From contig JAGASR010000034.1 in the NCBI GenBank assembly GCA_017621705.1, positions 62,001 through 126,000 of the forward strand: a DNA stretch of 64,000 nucleotides, in the 5' to 3' direction. Made by a program: the position numbers and the translations under genes. Source of the stretch: Clostridia bacterium. GTDB lineage: Bacteria; Bacillota; Clostridia; Oscillospirales; UBA644. The stretch's first letter is position 1. Every line of letters begins with the position of its first letter. Positions 27,825 to 37,064 of the stretch are shown here, piece by piece. The notes beneath the pieces are model-generated. The model was not told the origin of the DNA. It was given only the letters and a program-made list of their open reading frames with translations, and searched no databases.

Positions 27825-30023
27825 ATGGCAACAAAGACCACCGAAACCGCCGCAGAAAAGAAGACTACTGCAAAGAAAACGACGGCAAAGAAGACCAAAG
27901 TCGCCGCAAAACCCACAAAAAACCTGCTTATAATCGAGTCTCCGAATAAGATCAAATCGATAAAGAAGATCCTCGGTTCAAAATATGAAGTTCTCTCGTC
28001 GAAAGGTCATATCCGTGATCTTCCGTCGTCCCGTCTCGGCGTTGATGTCGAAAACAACTTCGAGCCCGAATATATCGTTTCGAGAAAAGACGGCAAATCC
28101 GCAGTCCTCAAAGAGCTCAAAGCCGCGGCTGCCGCAAGCAAGCATGTCTATCTCGCAACCGACCCTGACCGCGAAGGTGAAGCTATCGCATGGCATCTTG
28201 CGACTCTGCTGGGTCTCGATCCGCAGGATAATATCCGCGTAACTTTCAACGAAGTCACAAAATCCGCAGTTATCGCCGGCGTCGAAAACCCCAAGGGCAT
28301 CAATATGAACCGTGTTTCCGCACAGCAGGCAAGACGTGTTCTCGACAGAATAGTGGGCTATAAACTCAGCCCGTTCCTCTGGAAAAAAGTCAAAACAGGT
28401 CTTTCCGCAGGCAGAGTTCAGTCCGTCGCAACGAAGCTTATCGTTGACCGTGAGCGTGAGATCGAAGCGTTCGATCCCGAAGAATACTGGACCCTCGAAG
28501 CCGTTTTCGCAAAAGCAAATAAAGAATGGGTCGCAAATTTCTTCGGAACGACCGACGGCAAACTCCCGATCAACAGCAAAGAAGAAATGGATAAACTTCT
28601 TTCCGATCTTGACGGCACGGCGTACAGCATTTCCTCCGTCAAAAAGACCGAGCGTGTACGTCAGCCCAACCCCCCGTTTACAACTTCTTCGCTCCAGCAG
28701 GAAGCCTCCGCACGTCTCAATATGCGTCCTCAGCGCGCAATGAGCATCGCGCAGAACCTCTATGAAGGTATCGATGTCAAAGGCAGAGGCGCAGTCGGTC
28801 TTATCACATATATGAGAACCGACTCACTGCGTGTTTCCGACGAAGCCCGTATTTCCGCCGAAAACTTCATCAAAGAAACTTACGGCGCAAACTTCTATCC
28901 TGCTCAGCCCAGAGTTTTCAAGACCCGTGCATCTGCGCAGGACGCTCATGAAGCGATCAGACCGACCGACGTTACCCTCACCCCCGCAATTCTCCGCGAG
29001 AGCCTTACGACCGAGCAGTACCGTCTTTATAAAATGATATGGGAACGCTTTGTCGCATCCCAGATGGCTGCCGCTCTCTATCAGGGCACGAGCGTTGACG
29101 TTTCCGCAAAAGGCAAAAATTCCGGCACGGAATATATCTTCCGCGCATCGGATTCCAAACTTGTATTCCCCGGCTTTACCGCCGTTTATAATTACGGTGA
29201 CGATGAAGAAAAATCGTCCAAACGTCTGCCCGAGCTTGCGATCGGAGACCCTGCAGATCTCCGCAAACTCGAACCCGAGCAGAAATTCACCCAGCCGCCG
29301 TCCCGTTATACCGAAGGTTCGCTCGTCAAAGCGCTTGAAGAATACGGCATCGGCAGACCGTCAACTTTCGCAACTATCGTCGGCACCATCATCGAGCGCC
29401 GTTATGTTGAAAAGGACGGTAAACTTCTCCGCCCGACGTCTCTCGGCAACGTAACGACCGACGTTCTCACCGAAAACTTCAGCAATATCGTCGATATCGC
29501 ATTTACGGCAGGCATGGAAAGCGAACTTGACGAGATCGAAGAGGGCAACAAATCTTATCTCGACACGATGAACGGTTTCTACGGCGGATTTGCCGAGGAC
29601 CTTTCTGCCGCCGAAAAGAAGCTCGACGGTGTCAGAGTCGAAGTTCCCGACGAGGAAAGCGACGTCATCTGCGATAAATGCGGCTCTAAAATGGTTTATA
29701 AAGTCAGCCGTTTCGGCAGATTCCTCGCTTGCCCGAACTATCCCACCTGTAAAAATACGAAATCCATAATCGTCGAGACCGAGGGCAACTGCCCGATCTG
29801 CGGCGGCAAGATTATCGTTCGCCGTTCGAAAGCAGGAAAAACATACTACGCCTGCGAAAAAGCAAACGAATGCGGCTTTATGACCTGGGATATGCCGACA
29901 AAAGAAAAATGTCCGCAGTGCGGTTCGACGCTCTTCCGCAAGTTCAACCGCCTCTACTGCCAGAAAGACGGCTGCGGCTACGAGGGCAAGGTTGAAAGAA
30001 AGCAGACGGAAGAAGCTAAATAG
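27825..30023 (+). CDS. topA: DNA topoisomerase I
   Basis: 732 residues. A Lys/Ala/Thr-rich N-terminal extension of about 30 residues precedes the TOPRIM domain (LLIIESPNKIKSIKKILG and DPDREGEAIAWHL). The catalytic tyrosine is in GLITYMRTDSLRVS. Three C-terminal four-cysteine zinc ribbons are visible (CDKCG...CPNYPTC, CPICGG...CEKANECG, CPQCGS...CQKDGCG). It relaxes negative supercoils. It follows dprA as in many Firmicutes. Its stop codon (EAK then TAG) lies in the first repeat linker of the next array. Confidence 0.96.
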   Translation: MATKTTETAAEKKTTAKKTTAKKTKVAAKPTKNLLIIESPNKIKSIKKILGSKYEVLSSKGHIRDLPSSRLGVDVENNFEPEYIVSRKDGKSAVLKELKAAAAASKHVYLATDPDREGEAIAWHLATLLGLDPQDNIRVTFNEVTKSAVIAGVENPKGINMNRVSAQQARRVLDRIVGYKLSPFLWKKVKTGLSAGRVQSVATKLIVDREREIEAFDPEEYWTLEAVFAKANKEWVANFFGTTDGKLPINSKEEMDKLLSDLDGTAYSISSVKKTERVRQPNPPFTTSSLQQEASARLNMRPQRAMSIAQNLYEGIDVKGRGAVGLITYMRTDSLRVSDEARISAENFIKETYGANFYPAQPRVFKTRASAQDAHEAIRPTDVTLTPAILRESLTTEQYRLYKMIWERFVASQMAAALYQGTSVDVSAKGKNSGTEYIFRASDSKLVFPGFTAVYNYGDDEEKSSKRLPELAIGDPADLRKLEPEQKFTQPPSRYTEGSLVKALEEYGIGRPSTFATIVGTIIERRYVEKDGKLLRPTSLGNVTTDVLTENFSNIVDIAFTAGMESELDEIEEGNKSYLDTMNGFYGGFAEDLSAAEKKLDGVRVEVPDEESDVICDKCGSKMVYKVSRFGRFLACPNYPTCKNTKSIIVETEGNCPICGGKIIVRRSKAGKTYYACEKANECGFMTWDMPTKEKCPQCGSTLFRKFNRLYCQKDGCGYEGKVERKQTEEAK

Positions 30024-30310
30024 CGCAAGTGCATTTAAATGCACTTAATGCAGCTAAATTCGCAACAGAGTTGCGAGCTAAATAGCGCAAGGCGCAGCTA
30101 AATACGCAACAAAGTTGCGAGCTAAATAGCGCAAGGCGCAGCTAAATACGGCAGAGCCGAGCTAAATAGCGAACGGGGTTTGCAGCTAAATTGTGCAGAG
30201 CACAGCTAAATACGGCAAGCCGAGCTAAATTGCTTTGCAGTTGAAGCTCGTCGCAAGGCGAATACCGCCTGATGAATATCACTTGACAGCAATCAAATAT
30301 AACTTTTTAA
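30014..30310 (+). repeat. Long AGCTAAAT hairpin array between topA and fabG
   Basis: About ten units with ten AGCTAAAT linkers. Units include AGTGCA/TGCACT, CGCAAC-AGA-GTTGCG, GCGC-AAG-GCGC, CGCAAC-AAA-GTTGCG, GCGC-AAG-GCGC again, CGGC-AGA-GCCG, TGTGC-AGA-GCACA, CGGC-A-AGCCG-like and TGC-TTT-GCA. The pair CGCAAC.../GCGC... occurs twice in the same order, pointing to block duplication. After about 30243 the pattern decays, ending near a CAAATATAACTTTT remnant. Confidence 0.92.
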
Positions 30311-30330
30311 CATAGGGGGCGCAGAAAGTA

Positions 30331-31062
30331 ATGGAAAAAAAGACCGTTTTTATTTCGGGCGGCGCAAAAGGAATCGGTGCGGCGTGCGCCGAAGCGTTTG
30401 CAAAAAAAGGATATAATGTTGCCGTAAACTACAAAACGAGCGCCGTTGCCGCCTGCGAACTCAAAAACAGGCTTGAAAAACTGGGTGCCGCGGTGCTGAC
30501 GCTCGAGGGTGACTGTTCAAACGAAAAAAGGGTCGCCGAAATGATTGCCGAGACCGAAAAAACGTTCGGTAAGATCGATGTTCTCGTCAACAACGCAGGA
30601 ACCGCCCTTATCAAGCTCTTTACCGAAACTACCGAGCAGGAATGGGACACGATCTTTGCAAACAACTTAAAAAGCGCGTTCTTCTGCTCGAAAGCCGTCT
30701 GTCGCGGCATGATAAATAACGGCGGCGGCTCGATCGTCAATGTCTCTTCAATGTGGGGCATAACGGGCGCATCGTGCGAGGTCGCGTATTCCGCAACAAA
30801 AGCAGGCATGATCGGGTTTACAAAAGCGCTCTGTAAAGAGCTTGCGCTTTCGAATATACGTGTAAACTGCATCTGCCCGGGCGTTATAATGACCGATATG
30901 AACGCTTCCCTCGGTGATGACGTTCTTTCCGATCTGACGCAGGATATTCCGCTTTCACGTCTAGGCACTCCGAATGACGTTGCGGAGGCTGTTGTTTTCC
31001 TTGCGGAGGCGGAATATGTCACGGGGCAGATACTCGCCGCGGACGGCGGAATGACTGTTTGA
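30331..31062 (+). CDS. fabG: 3-oxoacyl-ACP reductase-like short-chain dehydrogenase
   Basis: 243 residues of the classical SDR fold. The cofactor motif is SGGAKGIGAACAEAFAKKG, followed by NNAG, the catalytic Ser in VNVSSMWG and the YSATKAGMIGFTKAL catalytic Tyr/Lys. The sequence resembles FabG, which reduces 3-oxoacyl-ACP in fatty acid synthesis, but SDR substrate assignment from sequence is uncertain. It is not in an obvious fab operon, although plsX and an ACP-like gene lie 1.5-2.5 kb downstream. Start ATG with AGGGGG upstream. Confidence 0.82.
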   Translation: MEKKTVFISGGAKGIGAACAEAFAKKGYNVAVNYKTSAVAACELKNRLEKLGAAVLTLEGDCSNEKRVAEMIAETEKTFGKIDVLVNNAGTALIKLFTETTEQEWDTIFANNLKSAFFCSKAVCRGMINNGGGSIVNVSSMWGITGASCEVAYSATKAGMIGFTKALCKELALSNIRVNCICPGVIMTDMNASLGDDVLSDLTQDIPLSRLGTPNDVAEAVVFLAEAEYVTGQILAADGGMTV

Positions 31063-31229
31063 TATGCGAATAAATTCGCAGCTAAATTGACCTTCGGTCA
31101 GATAAATACGGCAAAGCCGAGCTAAATTTGCCTGCGGCAAGCTAAATTCTGTTATTATCAAGTTAAAAGCATACTTTTAGCTGTGCGAAGCACAATTTAG
31201 CTGCATTCATCGAATGCAATTTAGCTTTT
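31062..31229 (+). repeat. AGCTAAAT array with an internal orientation switch, fabG to trmFO
   Basis: The first part reads GCGAAT/ATTCGC, GACC-TTC-GGTC, CGGC-AAA-GCCG and TTGCC-TGC-GGCAA with AGCTAAAT linkers. After about 31165 the linker reads AATTTAGCT (reverse orientation) around GTGC-GAA-GCAC and a GCATT/AATGC unit. It is the only array here with both orientations, which suggests an inversion or two merged elements. It ends at the trmFO ribosome binding site. Confidence 0.88.
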
Positions 31230-31238
31230 GGAGATATT

Positions 31239-32552
31239 ATGGATAAATTAACAATAAATGTAGTCGGCGCAGGTCTTGCGGGATGCGAGGCGGCGTGGCA
31301 GGCGGCAGAACGTGGGGCGCATGTCCGTCTCTACGAAATGAAGCCGCAAAAGAAGATCCCGGCGCACAGTTCGGAGGATTTCTGCGAGCTGTGCTGTTCG
31401 AACTCTTTCCGCGCGGAGGGGCTTTCGAACGCTATCGGGCTTTTAAAAGAAGAGCTTCGCGCTATGGGTTCTCTCGTTATGAAATGCGCGGATGCGACCC
31501 GTGTCCCCGCAGGCGGCGCTCTTGCCGTTGACAGGGATGCGTTCCCGAAAATGGTAACGGAGCATATAAAAAATCACCCGAATATCGAAATAATCGCAAA
31601 AGAAATAACGTCTCTCGATTTTGACGAGCCGACCGTCATTGCATCGGGTCCGCTCACTTCCGAGCCGCTTGCAGATGCGATCGTCGAGTTTTTCGGCGCG
31701 GACGGGCTCCACTTTTTCGATGCCGCGGCGCCGATCGTTTCCGCAGAAAGCATCGATATGGATAAAGCGTACCTTGCCTCACGTTACGGAAAAGGCACGC
31801 CCGACTATATAAACTGCCCCATGTCCGAGGACGAATACAACGCATTTTACGCAGAGCTTATCGCCGCGGAGACCGTCGAAATGAAAGATTTCGAAAATAA
31901 CGTTTTCGAAGGCTGTATGCCCGTCGAGGTCATGGCATCGAGAGGCAAAGATACGCTTCTTTTCGGGCCCTTAAAACCTGTCGGTCTTCCCGACCCGAAG
32001 ACGGGAAAGACACCGTATGCCGTCGTTCAGCTCCGTAAAGATAATGCGGAATCTTCGATGTATAACCTCGTCGGTTTTCAGACGCATCTCAAATTCCCGG
32101 AGCAGAGACGTGTTTTCGGCATGATCCCGGGTCTTGAAAATGCGGAATTCGTGCGTTACGGCGTTATGCACCGCAACACGTATATCGATTCTCCGCGCCA
32201 TCTCACCGCCGCTTTTGAGGCAAAAAAGCGCAAAGGTCTCTTCTTTGCAGGTCAGATGACGGGTGTCGAGGGCTATATAGAGAGCTGTTCTTCGGGCTTT
32301 GTCGCAGGCATCAATGCGGTGAGAAACGAACCGTATATTTTCGATCCGAAGACCGCGATCGGCTCGCTCGCGCATTATATCAGCAACCAAACGGTCGTTG
32401 ATTTCCAGCCGATGAACGTAAATTTCGGCATCTTTCCGCCGCTCGAATTCACGGGCAAAAAGCCGAAAAAAGCCGACCGCAAAGAGATGTATTCCCGGCG
32501 CGCGCTCGAAATTATCAAAAATACCGAATTTTATATAAATAAGGAAGATTGA
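31239..32552 (+). CDS. trmFO: Methylenetetrahydrofolate--tRNA-(uracil-5-)-methyltransferase TrmFO
   Basis: 437 residues. The FAD-binding motif [20 protein letters not shown] opens the protein, followed by the TrmFO-specific [19 protein letters not shown] and [20 protein letters not shown]. It makes m5U54 in tRNA with folate and FADH2, and is a paralogue of MnmG. GGAGATATT precedes the ATG. The plsX ribosome binding site lies within its last codons. Confidence 0.96.
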   Translation: MDKLTINVVGAGLAGCEAAWQAAERGAHVRLYEMKPQKKIPAHSSEDFCELCCSNSFRAEGLSNAIGLLKEELRAMGSLVMKCADATRVPAGGALAVDRDAFPKMVTEHIKNHPNIEIIAKEITSLDFDEPTVIASGPLTSEPLADAIVEFFGADGLHFFDAAAPIVSAESIDMDKAYLASRYGKGTPDYINCPMSEDEYNAFYAELIAAETVEMKDFENNVFEGCMPVEVMASRGKDTLLFGPLKPVGLPDPKTGKTPYAVVQLRKDNAESSMYNLVGFQTHLKFPEQRRVFGMIPGLENAEFVRYGVMHRNTYIDSPRHLTAAFEAKKRKGLFFAGQMTGVEGYIESCSSGFVAGINAVRNEPYIFDPKTAIGSLAHYISNQTVVDFQPMNVNFGIFPPLEFTGKKPKKADRKEMYSRRALEIIKNTEFYINKED

Positions 32553-32554
32553 AT

Positions 32555-33550
32555 ATGAAGATCATAGTTGACGTAATGGGTGCCGACCACTCTCCCGACG
32601 TTATGGTAACCTCCGCTGTCCGTGCCGTAAAAGAGCTCGGAACAGAAATTATCCTCGTTGGCAAAAAAACTGAAATCGACCGTGTTCTTGCCGAAAATAA
32701 CCTCTCGGCGAACGGTATCGGAATTTACGATGCCGAAGACGTTATAACAATGGAGGACGAGCCGATCTCCATCCGTAAAAAACCGAATTCGTCGCTCGCA
32801 GTCTGCCTCAATCTTCTCAAAAACGGCGAAGGCGATGCTCTCGTTTCCGCAGGAAACTCCGGCGCTCTTCTCGTCGGCGCAACGCTTTTCGTTCGCTGTA
32901 TCAAAGGTGTCCGCCGCGCTGCCATGGCGCCCGTAATGCCCGTCAAAAACGGTATGCTTATGATTGCGGACTCCGGTGCGAATATCGAATGTAAGCCCGA
33001 AATGCTCGAACAGTTCGCAGTCATGGGCTCTGTTTATATGAAAAATGTCCTCGGCATCGAAAATCCGCGCGTAGGTCTTGCAAATAACGGCGCCGAAGAA
33101 ACGAAAGGCACGGATCTCTATGTCGAGACCCACAAAGTCCTCAAAGCCAATAAAAAGATCAATTTTGTCGGCAACGTCGAGGGTAGGGGAGTACCGATGG
33201 GCGAATGCGACGTTCTTGTCTGCGACGGTTTTACGGGTAATCTGATCCTCAAAACTTACGAGGGCGCAGGAAAAATGTTTGCGGACGAGATCAAAAATAT
33301 GTTCAAAAAGAGCATAATTTCAAAGATCGGCGCGCTTTTCGTAATGGACGGCATCAAAGACCTCAAAAAACGTATGGACTATAAAGAGATCGGCGGCGCA
33401 GTAATTCTCGGCATATCGAAACCCGTTATAAAAGCTCACGGTTCTTCGGACGAGAAGGCATTTTTCAGCGCGATCCGCCAGGCTGTAAACTTCGTTTCGA
33501 CCGATGTTATAACAAAGATCACCGACGAAATGGCAAAGGAAGCTGAATGA
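32555..33550 (+). CDS. plsX: Phosphate acyltransferase PlsX
   Basis: 331 residues. It starts MKIIVDVMGADHSPDVMV, with ALVSAGNSGALLVGAT and GVPMGECDVLVCDGFTGN, typical of PlsX. The enzyme converts acyl-ACP to acyl-phosphate for PlsY. The start is the ATG at 32555 with AAGGAAG nine bases upstream; the TTG six bases earlier overlaps the trmFO stop. It is followed one base later by the ACP-like gene and then rnc, the usual plsX-acpP-rnc order. Confidence 0.95.
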   Translation: MKIIVDVMGADHSPDVMVTSAVRAVKELGTEIILVGKKTEIDRVLAENNLSANGIGIYDAEDVITMEDEPISIRKKPNSSLAVCLNLLKNGEGDALVSAGNSGALLVGATLFVRCIKGVRRAAMAPVMPVKNGMLMIADSGANIECKPEMLEQFAVMGSVYMKNVLGIENPRVGLANNGAEETKGTDLYVETHKVLKANKKINFVGNVEGRGVPMGECDVLVCDGFTGNLILKTYEGAGKMFADEIKNMFKKSIISKIGALFVMDGIKDLKKRMDYKEIGGAVILGISKPVIKAHGSSDEKAFFSAIRQAVNFVSTDVITKITDEMAKEAE

Positions 33551-33551
33551 T

Positions 33552-33782
33552 ATGCAGATCTTTAACCGTTTAAAACCGATCATTGCCGATATTTTTGACG
33601 TTGAAGAAGACGAGCTGACCCCGAAGACCGACCTTTTCGAAGAGCTCGGCGCCGATGAATACGACATGATCGAGCTTTCGATGATAATCGAGGAAGAATT
33701 CGAAAAAACCGTAAAACTCCCGAAAAAAGGACCGCTGACAATGGCGAAGCTTGCGGAGAAAATAGAGAAAAGCGATAATTAA
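33552..33782 (+). CDS. Acyl-carrier-protein-like protein lacking the phosphopantetheine serine
   Basis: 76 residues, the right length and place (plsX-acpP-rnc) for an acyl carrier protein. The helical ACP pattern is preserved: IIADIFDVEEDELTPKTDLF, then an ELGAD segment, then IELSMIIEEEFEKTVKLPKK. The conserved DSL motif whose serine carries the 4'-phosphopantetheine reads DEY (GAT GAA TAC at about 33654-33662). The serine position is glutamate, so standard activation is impossible. It may be a non-carrier regulator or docking protein, with the working ACP elsewhere, or a sequence error, though two residues differ from DSL. Confidence 0.85.
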   Translation: MQIFNRLKPIIADIFDVEEDELTPKTDLFEELGADEYDMIELSMIIEEEFEKTVKLPKKGPLTMAKLAEKIEKSDN

Positions 33783-33866
33783 CCGCAATTCATAGATGCG
33801 AATGAATTGTTTCTCTGAAACATGAATTGCTCTGCGAGCATCGCAGACCGTCAACATATAAATAAT
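33783..33866 (+). repeat. Short hairpin array with ATGAATTG linker before rnc
   Basis: CAATTCAT opens the stretch, and ATGAATTG occurs twice, flanking GTTTCTCTGAAAC (stem GTTTC) and then a CTCTGCGAG unit. This is another constant-linker, variable-stem arrangement, only two or three units long, starting a few bases after the ACP-like stop. Confidence 0.5.
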
Positions 33867-33890
33867 GAAAGGAACTCGAAACTGTACAAG

Positions 33891-34592
33891 ATGAAAAACC
33901 CGTTGTTGCCCGAGATCGAAGAAAAAGTAGGGCTTTTGGAAAAGAAGATAAACTACGTTTTCAAAAATAAAAAACTTGCCGCCGATGCGCTGACACATTC
34001 GTCGTTCTATAACGAGCATAAAAAAGAGAGCCGTTCGAACGAGCGACTTGAATTTCTCGGCGACTCCGTGCTTTCGATAATCACCTGCGAATATCTTTAT
34101 ACGCATCTTAACGAGCCCGAGGGAATGCTCACGAAGCTCAAAGCGGCGCTCGTCTGCGAAGATTCGCTTTATACTTTTGCGGTGTCGAAAGGTCTCGGGG
34201 AGTGTCTTTTGTTCGGCAAAGGCGAAAGAAGTTCGGGCACGGTCCGCAAATCGACGCTTGCCGACGCTGTTGAGGCTGTTCTCGGCGCGATCTATCTTGA
34301 CAGCGGCATGGACGAAGGAAAAAAATACATATTGCCGTATCTGATCGAGGCGGTAGGGGAGTCGGACGTTCTTCACGACTGGAAAACGACGCTCCAGGAG
34401 ATCGTCCAGAAAAACCGCGGTGAGATCCTTTCTTACGAGATAGTCGAAGAATCGGGCCCCGCGCACGATAAGAATTTCGTCTGTCATGTCAAGATCAATT
34501 CCAACGTTCTCGCCGAAGGCTCGGGCCATTCCAAAAAGAAAGCCGAGCAGGCGGCTGCAAGGGCTGCGCTTGAGCTGATGGGAATAAGATGA
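33891..34592 (+). CDS. rnc: Ribonuclease III
   Basis: 233 residues. The RNase III signature is NERLEFLGDSVLSIITCEYL, the second acidic cluster is ADAVEAVLGAIYLDSG, and a C-terminal double-stranded RNA binding domain ends AEQAAARAALELMG. It cleaves dsRNA, including rRNA precursors. I use the ATG at 33891. AAAGGA lies 16 bases before it but only 8 bases before an in-frame CTG at 33882, so a CTG start is possible. Confidence 0.94.
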   Translation: MKNPLLPEIEEKVGLLEKKINYVFKNKKLAADALTHSSFYNEHKKESRSNERLEFLGDSVLSIITCEYLYTHLNEPEGMLTKLKAALVCEDSLYTFAVSKGLGECLLFGKGERSSGTVRKSTLADAVEAVLGAIYLDSGMDEGKKYILPYLIEAVGESDVLHDWKTTLQEIVQKNRGEILSYEIVEESGPAHDKNFVCHVKINSNVLAEGSGHSKKKAEQAAARAALELMGIR

Positions 34593-34622
34593 GGTAAGAA
34601 GTAAGAGGTAAGAAGTGTTATA

Positions 34623-35153
34623 ATGAAAAAAATTATTGCGATAATTCTCTGTTTTCTGCTTCTTTCGGCGTGTGCGCCTGCGGAAAACGGAGAGGATATA
34701 AAAATGAATGAAGAATTGACGGAAAGTACGGATGATGCGGTCTCCACGGGCGGAATGATGGGCATGGTAAACCCGATCTCTGCGTACGACTCCGCGGAGG
34801 AAGTGGAGAGCGTAACCGGCATATTTTTAAATATCCCCGAAAGAGCCGAAAATACCGCTTTTTCGACGATCACCGGAACGATCGCGCAGGCGAAATTTAC
34901 GCTTGACGGCATCGATTATACTCTCCGCGCATCGAAACAAGCGCCCACCGCCGCACTTCACGGAATTTACGCCGAGGCTGTCTCCACCGAGGGATTTGCA
35001 ACGGCGGGCGGCCTTACCGTCACCGCAACAAATCTCGGAAACGAATATTCCGTCTGCGAATGGGAATATGACGGCGCATTCTACAGCCTTTCGCGCGACG
35101 GCGTCGAGGATATGTCGATGGTTGTCGAGATGATAACGGGCGAAATAAATTGA
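34623..35153 (+). CDS. Hypothetical lipoprotein
   Basis: 176 residues. A signal peptide MKKIIAIILCFLLLSACAPA with lipobox LSAC predicts a lipid-anchored extracellular protein. The mature part has a flexible acidic linker, then NPISAYDSAEEVESVTGI and a beta-rich region (FTLDGIDYTLRASKQ, YSVCEWEYDGAFYSLSRDG). I do not recognise the family with certainty. The upstream 30 bases contain two copies of GAGGTAAGAAGT. It ends one base before the next ATG, so it is in the rnc transcription unit. Confidence 0.75.
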   Translation: MKKIIAIILCFLLLSACAPAENGEDIKMNEELTESTDDAVSTGGMMGMVNPISAYDSAEEVESVTGIFLNIPERAENTAFSTITGTIAQAKFTLDGIDYTLRASKQAPTAALHGIYAEAVSTEGFATAGGLTVTATNLGNEYSVCEWEYDGAFYSLSRDGVEDMSMVVEMITGEIN

Positions 35154-35154
35154 G

Positions 35155-36135
35155 ATGAAAAATAATAAACACGCCACGATTCCCGTTTTCGTTCCGCATT
35201 TTGCGTGCAAAAATGACTGCGTTTTCTGCGATCAACGGAAAATCTCGGGTGCGCAGAAACCGCCCGACGATCTCGAAGCTTTCCTTTTCAGCTCCGCAGA
35301 GGGGCTTGCGGGTCGGTTTTCGAGTGCCGATATCGCATTTTTCGGCGGCAGTTTTACGGGTATCGAGGAGCCGCTGATGCGCTTTTATCTCGAAGCGGCG
35401 AAAAAAACAAGAGAAAAATTCCCCGAAATTACGGGTATCCGTCTTTCGACCCGTCCCGATTATATTTCCGAAGATATTCTCGATATTCTCGAGGAATACG
35501 GAGTTACGACCGTCGAACTGGGGTCGCAGAGCATGGATGATACGGTTCTTCTGCTTTCGGAGAGAAATCACTCTTCCGAGGCGACCGTCAAAGCCGCAAA
35601 ACTGATAAAAAGCAGAGGATTTTCCCTTGTTTTGCAGACCATGACCGGGCTTCCGGGCGACAGCCGTGAAAAAGATCTGATGACTGCGAGAAAAGTTGCG
35701 GATCTTTGTCCCGATGCGGTGAGAATTTATCCGTGCGTCGTTTTAAAAGGCACGAAGCTCGAAAAAATGGCGGCGGACGGACTGTATAAACCGCAGACCG
35801 TTGAAGAAGCGGTCGAGATCTGCGCCGAGCTTATCGAGTTTTACAGAAGCCGCGGAATTGAAATATTGCGTGTCGGGCTTCATTCATCGGATCTTACGCA
35901 GAACGACAGCGTCGTTTCGGGCGCTTTTCATCCTGCGTTCGGAGAACTTTGCGAGAGCGAGATAATTTACCGTAAGCTCCGTGAAAAGATAATACAAAAT
36001 AAAATAAGGTCGGGCGTTTTTGCGTTTGCCGTAAACGATGCGGACATTTCGAAGACCGTCGGCCAGAAGAAGAAAAATATTCTTCGCCTTGAAAAAGAAT
36101 TTGATATTCAAATTAAAATATTAAAAAAATTATAA
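35155..36135 (+). CDS. Elp3-like radical SAM protein
   Basis: 326 residues. The Fe-S motif FACKNDCVFCDQRK is at residues 17-30, followed by FFGGSFTGI, IRLSTRPDYI, VELGSQSM and MTGLPGDS, the pattern of the Elp3/MiaA-MiaB-like radical SAM family without the acetyltransferase domain. It is a predicted SAM-dependent radical enzyme, perhaps acting on tRNA; the substrate is unknown. The family commonly follows rnc in Clostridia, with smc and ftsY next, but here sugar-metabolism genes follow. Confidence 0.87.
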   Translation: MKNNKHATIPVFVPHFACKNDCVFCDQRKISGAQKPPDDLEAFLFSSAEGLAGRFSSADIAFFGGSFTGIEEPLMRFYLEAAKKTREKFPEITGIRLSTRPDYISEDILDILEEYGVTTVELGSQSMDDTVLLLSERNHSSEATVKAAKLIKSRGFSLVLQTMTGLPGDSREKDLMTARKVADLCPDAVRIYPCVVLKGTKLEKMAADGLYKPQTVEEAVEICAELIEFYRSRGIEILRVGLHSSDLTQNDSVVSGAFHPAFGELCESEIIYRKLREKIIQNKIRSGVFAFAVNDADISKTVGQKKKNILRLEKEFDIQIKILKKL

Positions 36136-36154
36136 GATTGTGAGGTTATTAATC

Positions 36155-36937
36155 ATGAGTAAACCCATTATTGCGGCTCAGACTTTCACTATTTTCCCCC
36201 ATATTCAGACCGACGAAGATTTCGTTGTCTCCATGAAGAGACTTAAAGATATCGGTTTTAACGTCGTTCAGCTTTCGGGACATACGAAAGTCACCCCCAC
36301 CGTTATCACAAACACCTTGAAAGAACTCGATCTCAAATGCTGTATTACCCATTCTCCCTTCGACAGACTTCTCAACGATTTCGACGCTATCGTAAAAGAA
36401 CATCAGGACTGGGGCTGTAAAGTTATCGGTACCGGCGGTATCCCCGGCGGCTATGCACACACCGTTGAAGATATCAACAGATTTATCAAAGATGCAAACG
36501 CTATCGGCGATAAACTTTCCGCATACGGCATGAAATTCGCTTACCACAACCACTCTTTTGAGTTTAAGAGAGTAGACGGTCAGACGAAGATCATGGATAT
36601 GTTCCTTGACGGTTTCAACGAAAACGTTGAATTCATCCCCGACTATTTCTGGCTCCAGCACGGCGGCGTAAACGTTTACGAATGGCTCTATAAATATAAG
36701 GGCAGAACTTCCACCGTTCATTTCAAGGACTACAGCATCGATCCCCAGACCAACCAGCCCGACGTTTGCGAGATCGGCTACGGCAACATGGACTACGTCA
36801 AACTCGCAAAGATCACCGAAGAAATCGGCGCTACCTATGCGGCTATTGAACAGGACGCAAGCCATATCGACCGTTTCGACAGCATCGAAATGTCTTTCAA
36901 ATATATGAGAGACGTTCTCGGAATGCCCACTAAATAA
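36155..36937 (+). CDS. Sugar phosphate isomerase/epimerase (TIM barrel)
   Basis: 260 residues of the xylose-isomerase-like TIM-barrel family (AP endonuclease 2 superfamily). Likely metal and active-site motifs are YHNHSFEF near residue 133, STVHFKDY near 190 and AAIEQD near 230. The substrate is not determinable. The start is the ATG at 36155 with GAGG nine bases upstream; an in-frame GTG lies 15 bases earlier. It is followed by a paralogous gene and an SDR, suggesting hexuronate or polyol breakdown. Confidence 0.85.
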   Translation: MSKPIIAAQTFTIFPHIQTDEDFVVSMKRLKDIGFNVVQLSGHTKVTPTVITNTLKELDLKCCITHSPFDRLLNDFDAIVKEHQDWGCKVIGTGGIPGGYAHTVEDINRFIKDANAIGDKLSAYGMKFAYHNHSFEFKRVDGQTKIMDMFLDGFNENVEFIPDYFWLQHGGVNVYEWLYKYKGRTSTVHFKDYSIDPQTNQPDVCEIGYGNMDYVKLAKITEEIGATYAAIEQDASHIDRFDSIEMSFKYMRDVLGMPTK

Positions 36938-37040
36938 GCTAAATTGCGAACAAGTTCGCAGCTGAATAATGCTTCGCATAGCTAAATAGACCTTCGGTCA
37001 GCTAAATTGCTTCGCAGTTTAAACTTTCCGTAAGGCGAAA
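36938..37040 (+). repeat. AGCTAAAT hairpin array between the two sugar isomerase genes
   Basis: Units TGCGAA-CAAG-TTCGCA, ATGC-TTC-GCAT, GACC-TTC-GGTC and TGC-TTC-GCA with four linkers (one AGCTGAAT), then a TTTC/GAAA unit. It starts immediately after the TAA stop. It sits inside a likely operon, so it would be present in a polycistronic mRNA. Confidence 0.91.
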
Positions 37041-37064
37041 ACTTTATAATAAGGAGTTATTCCT

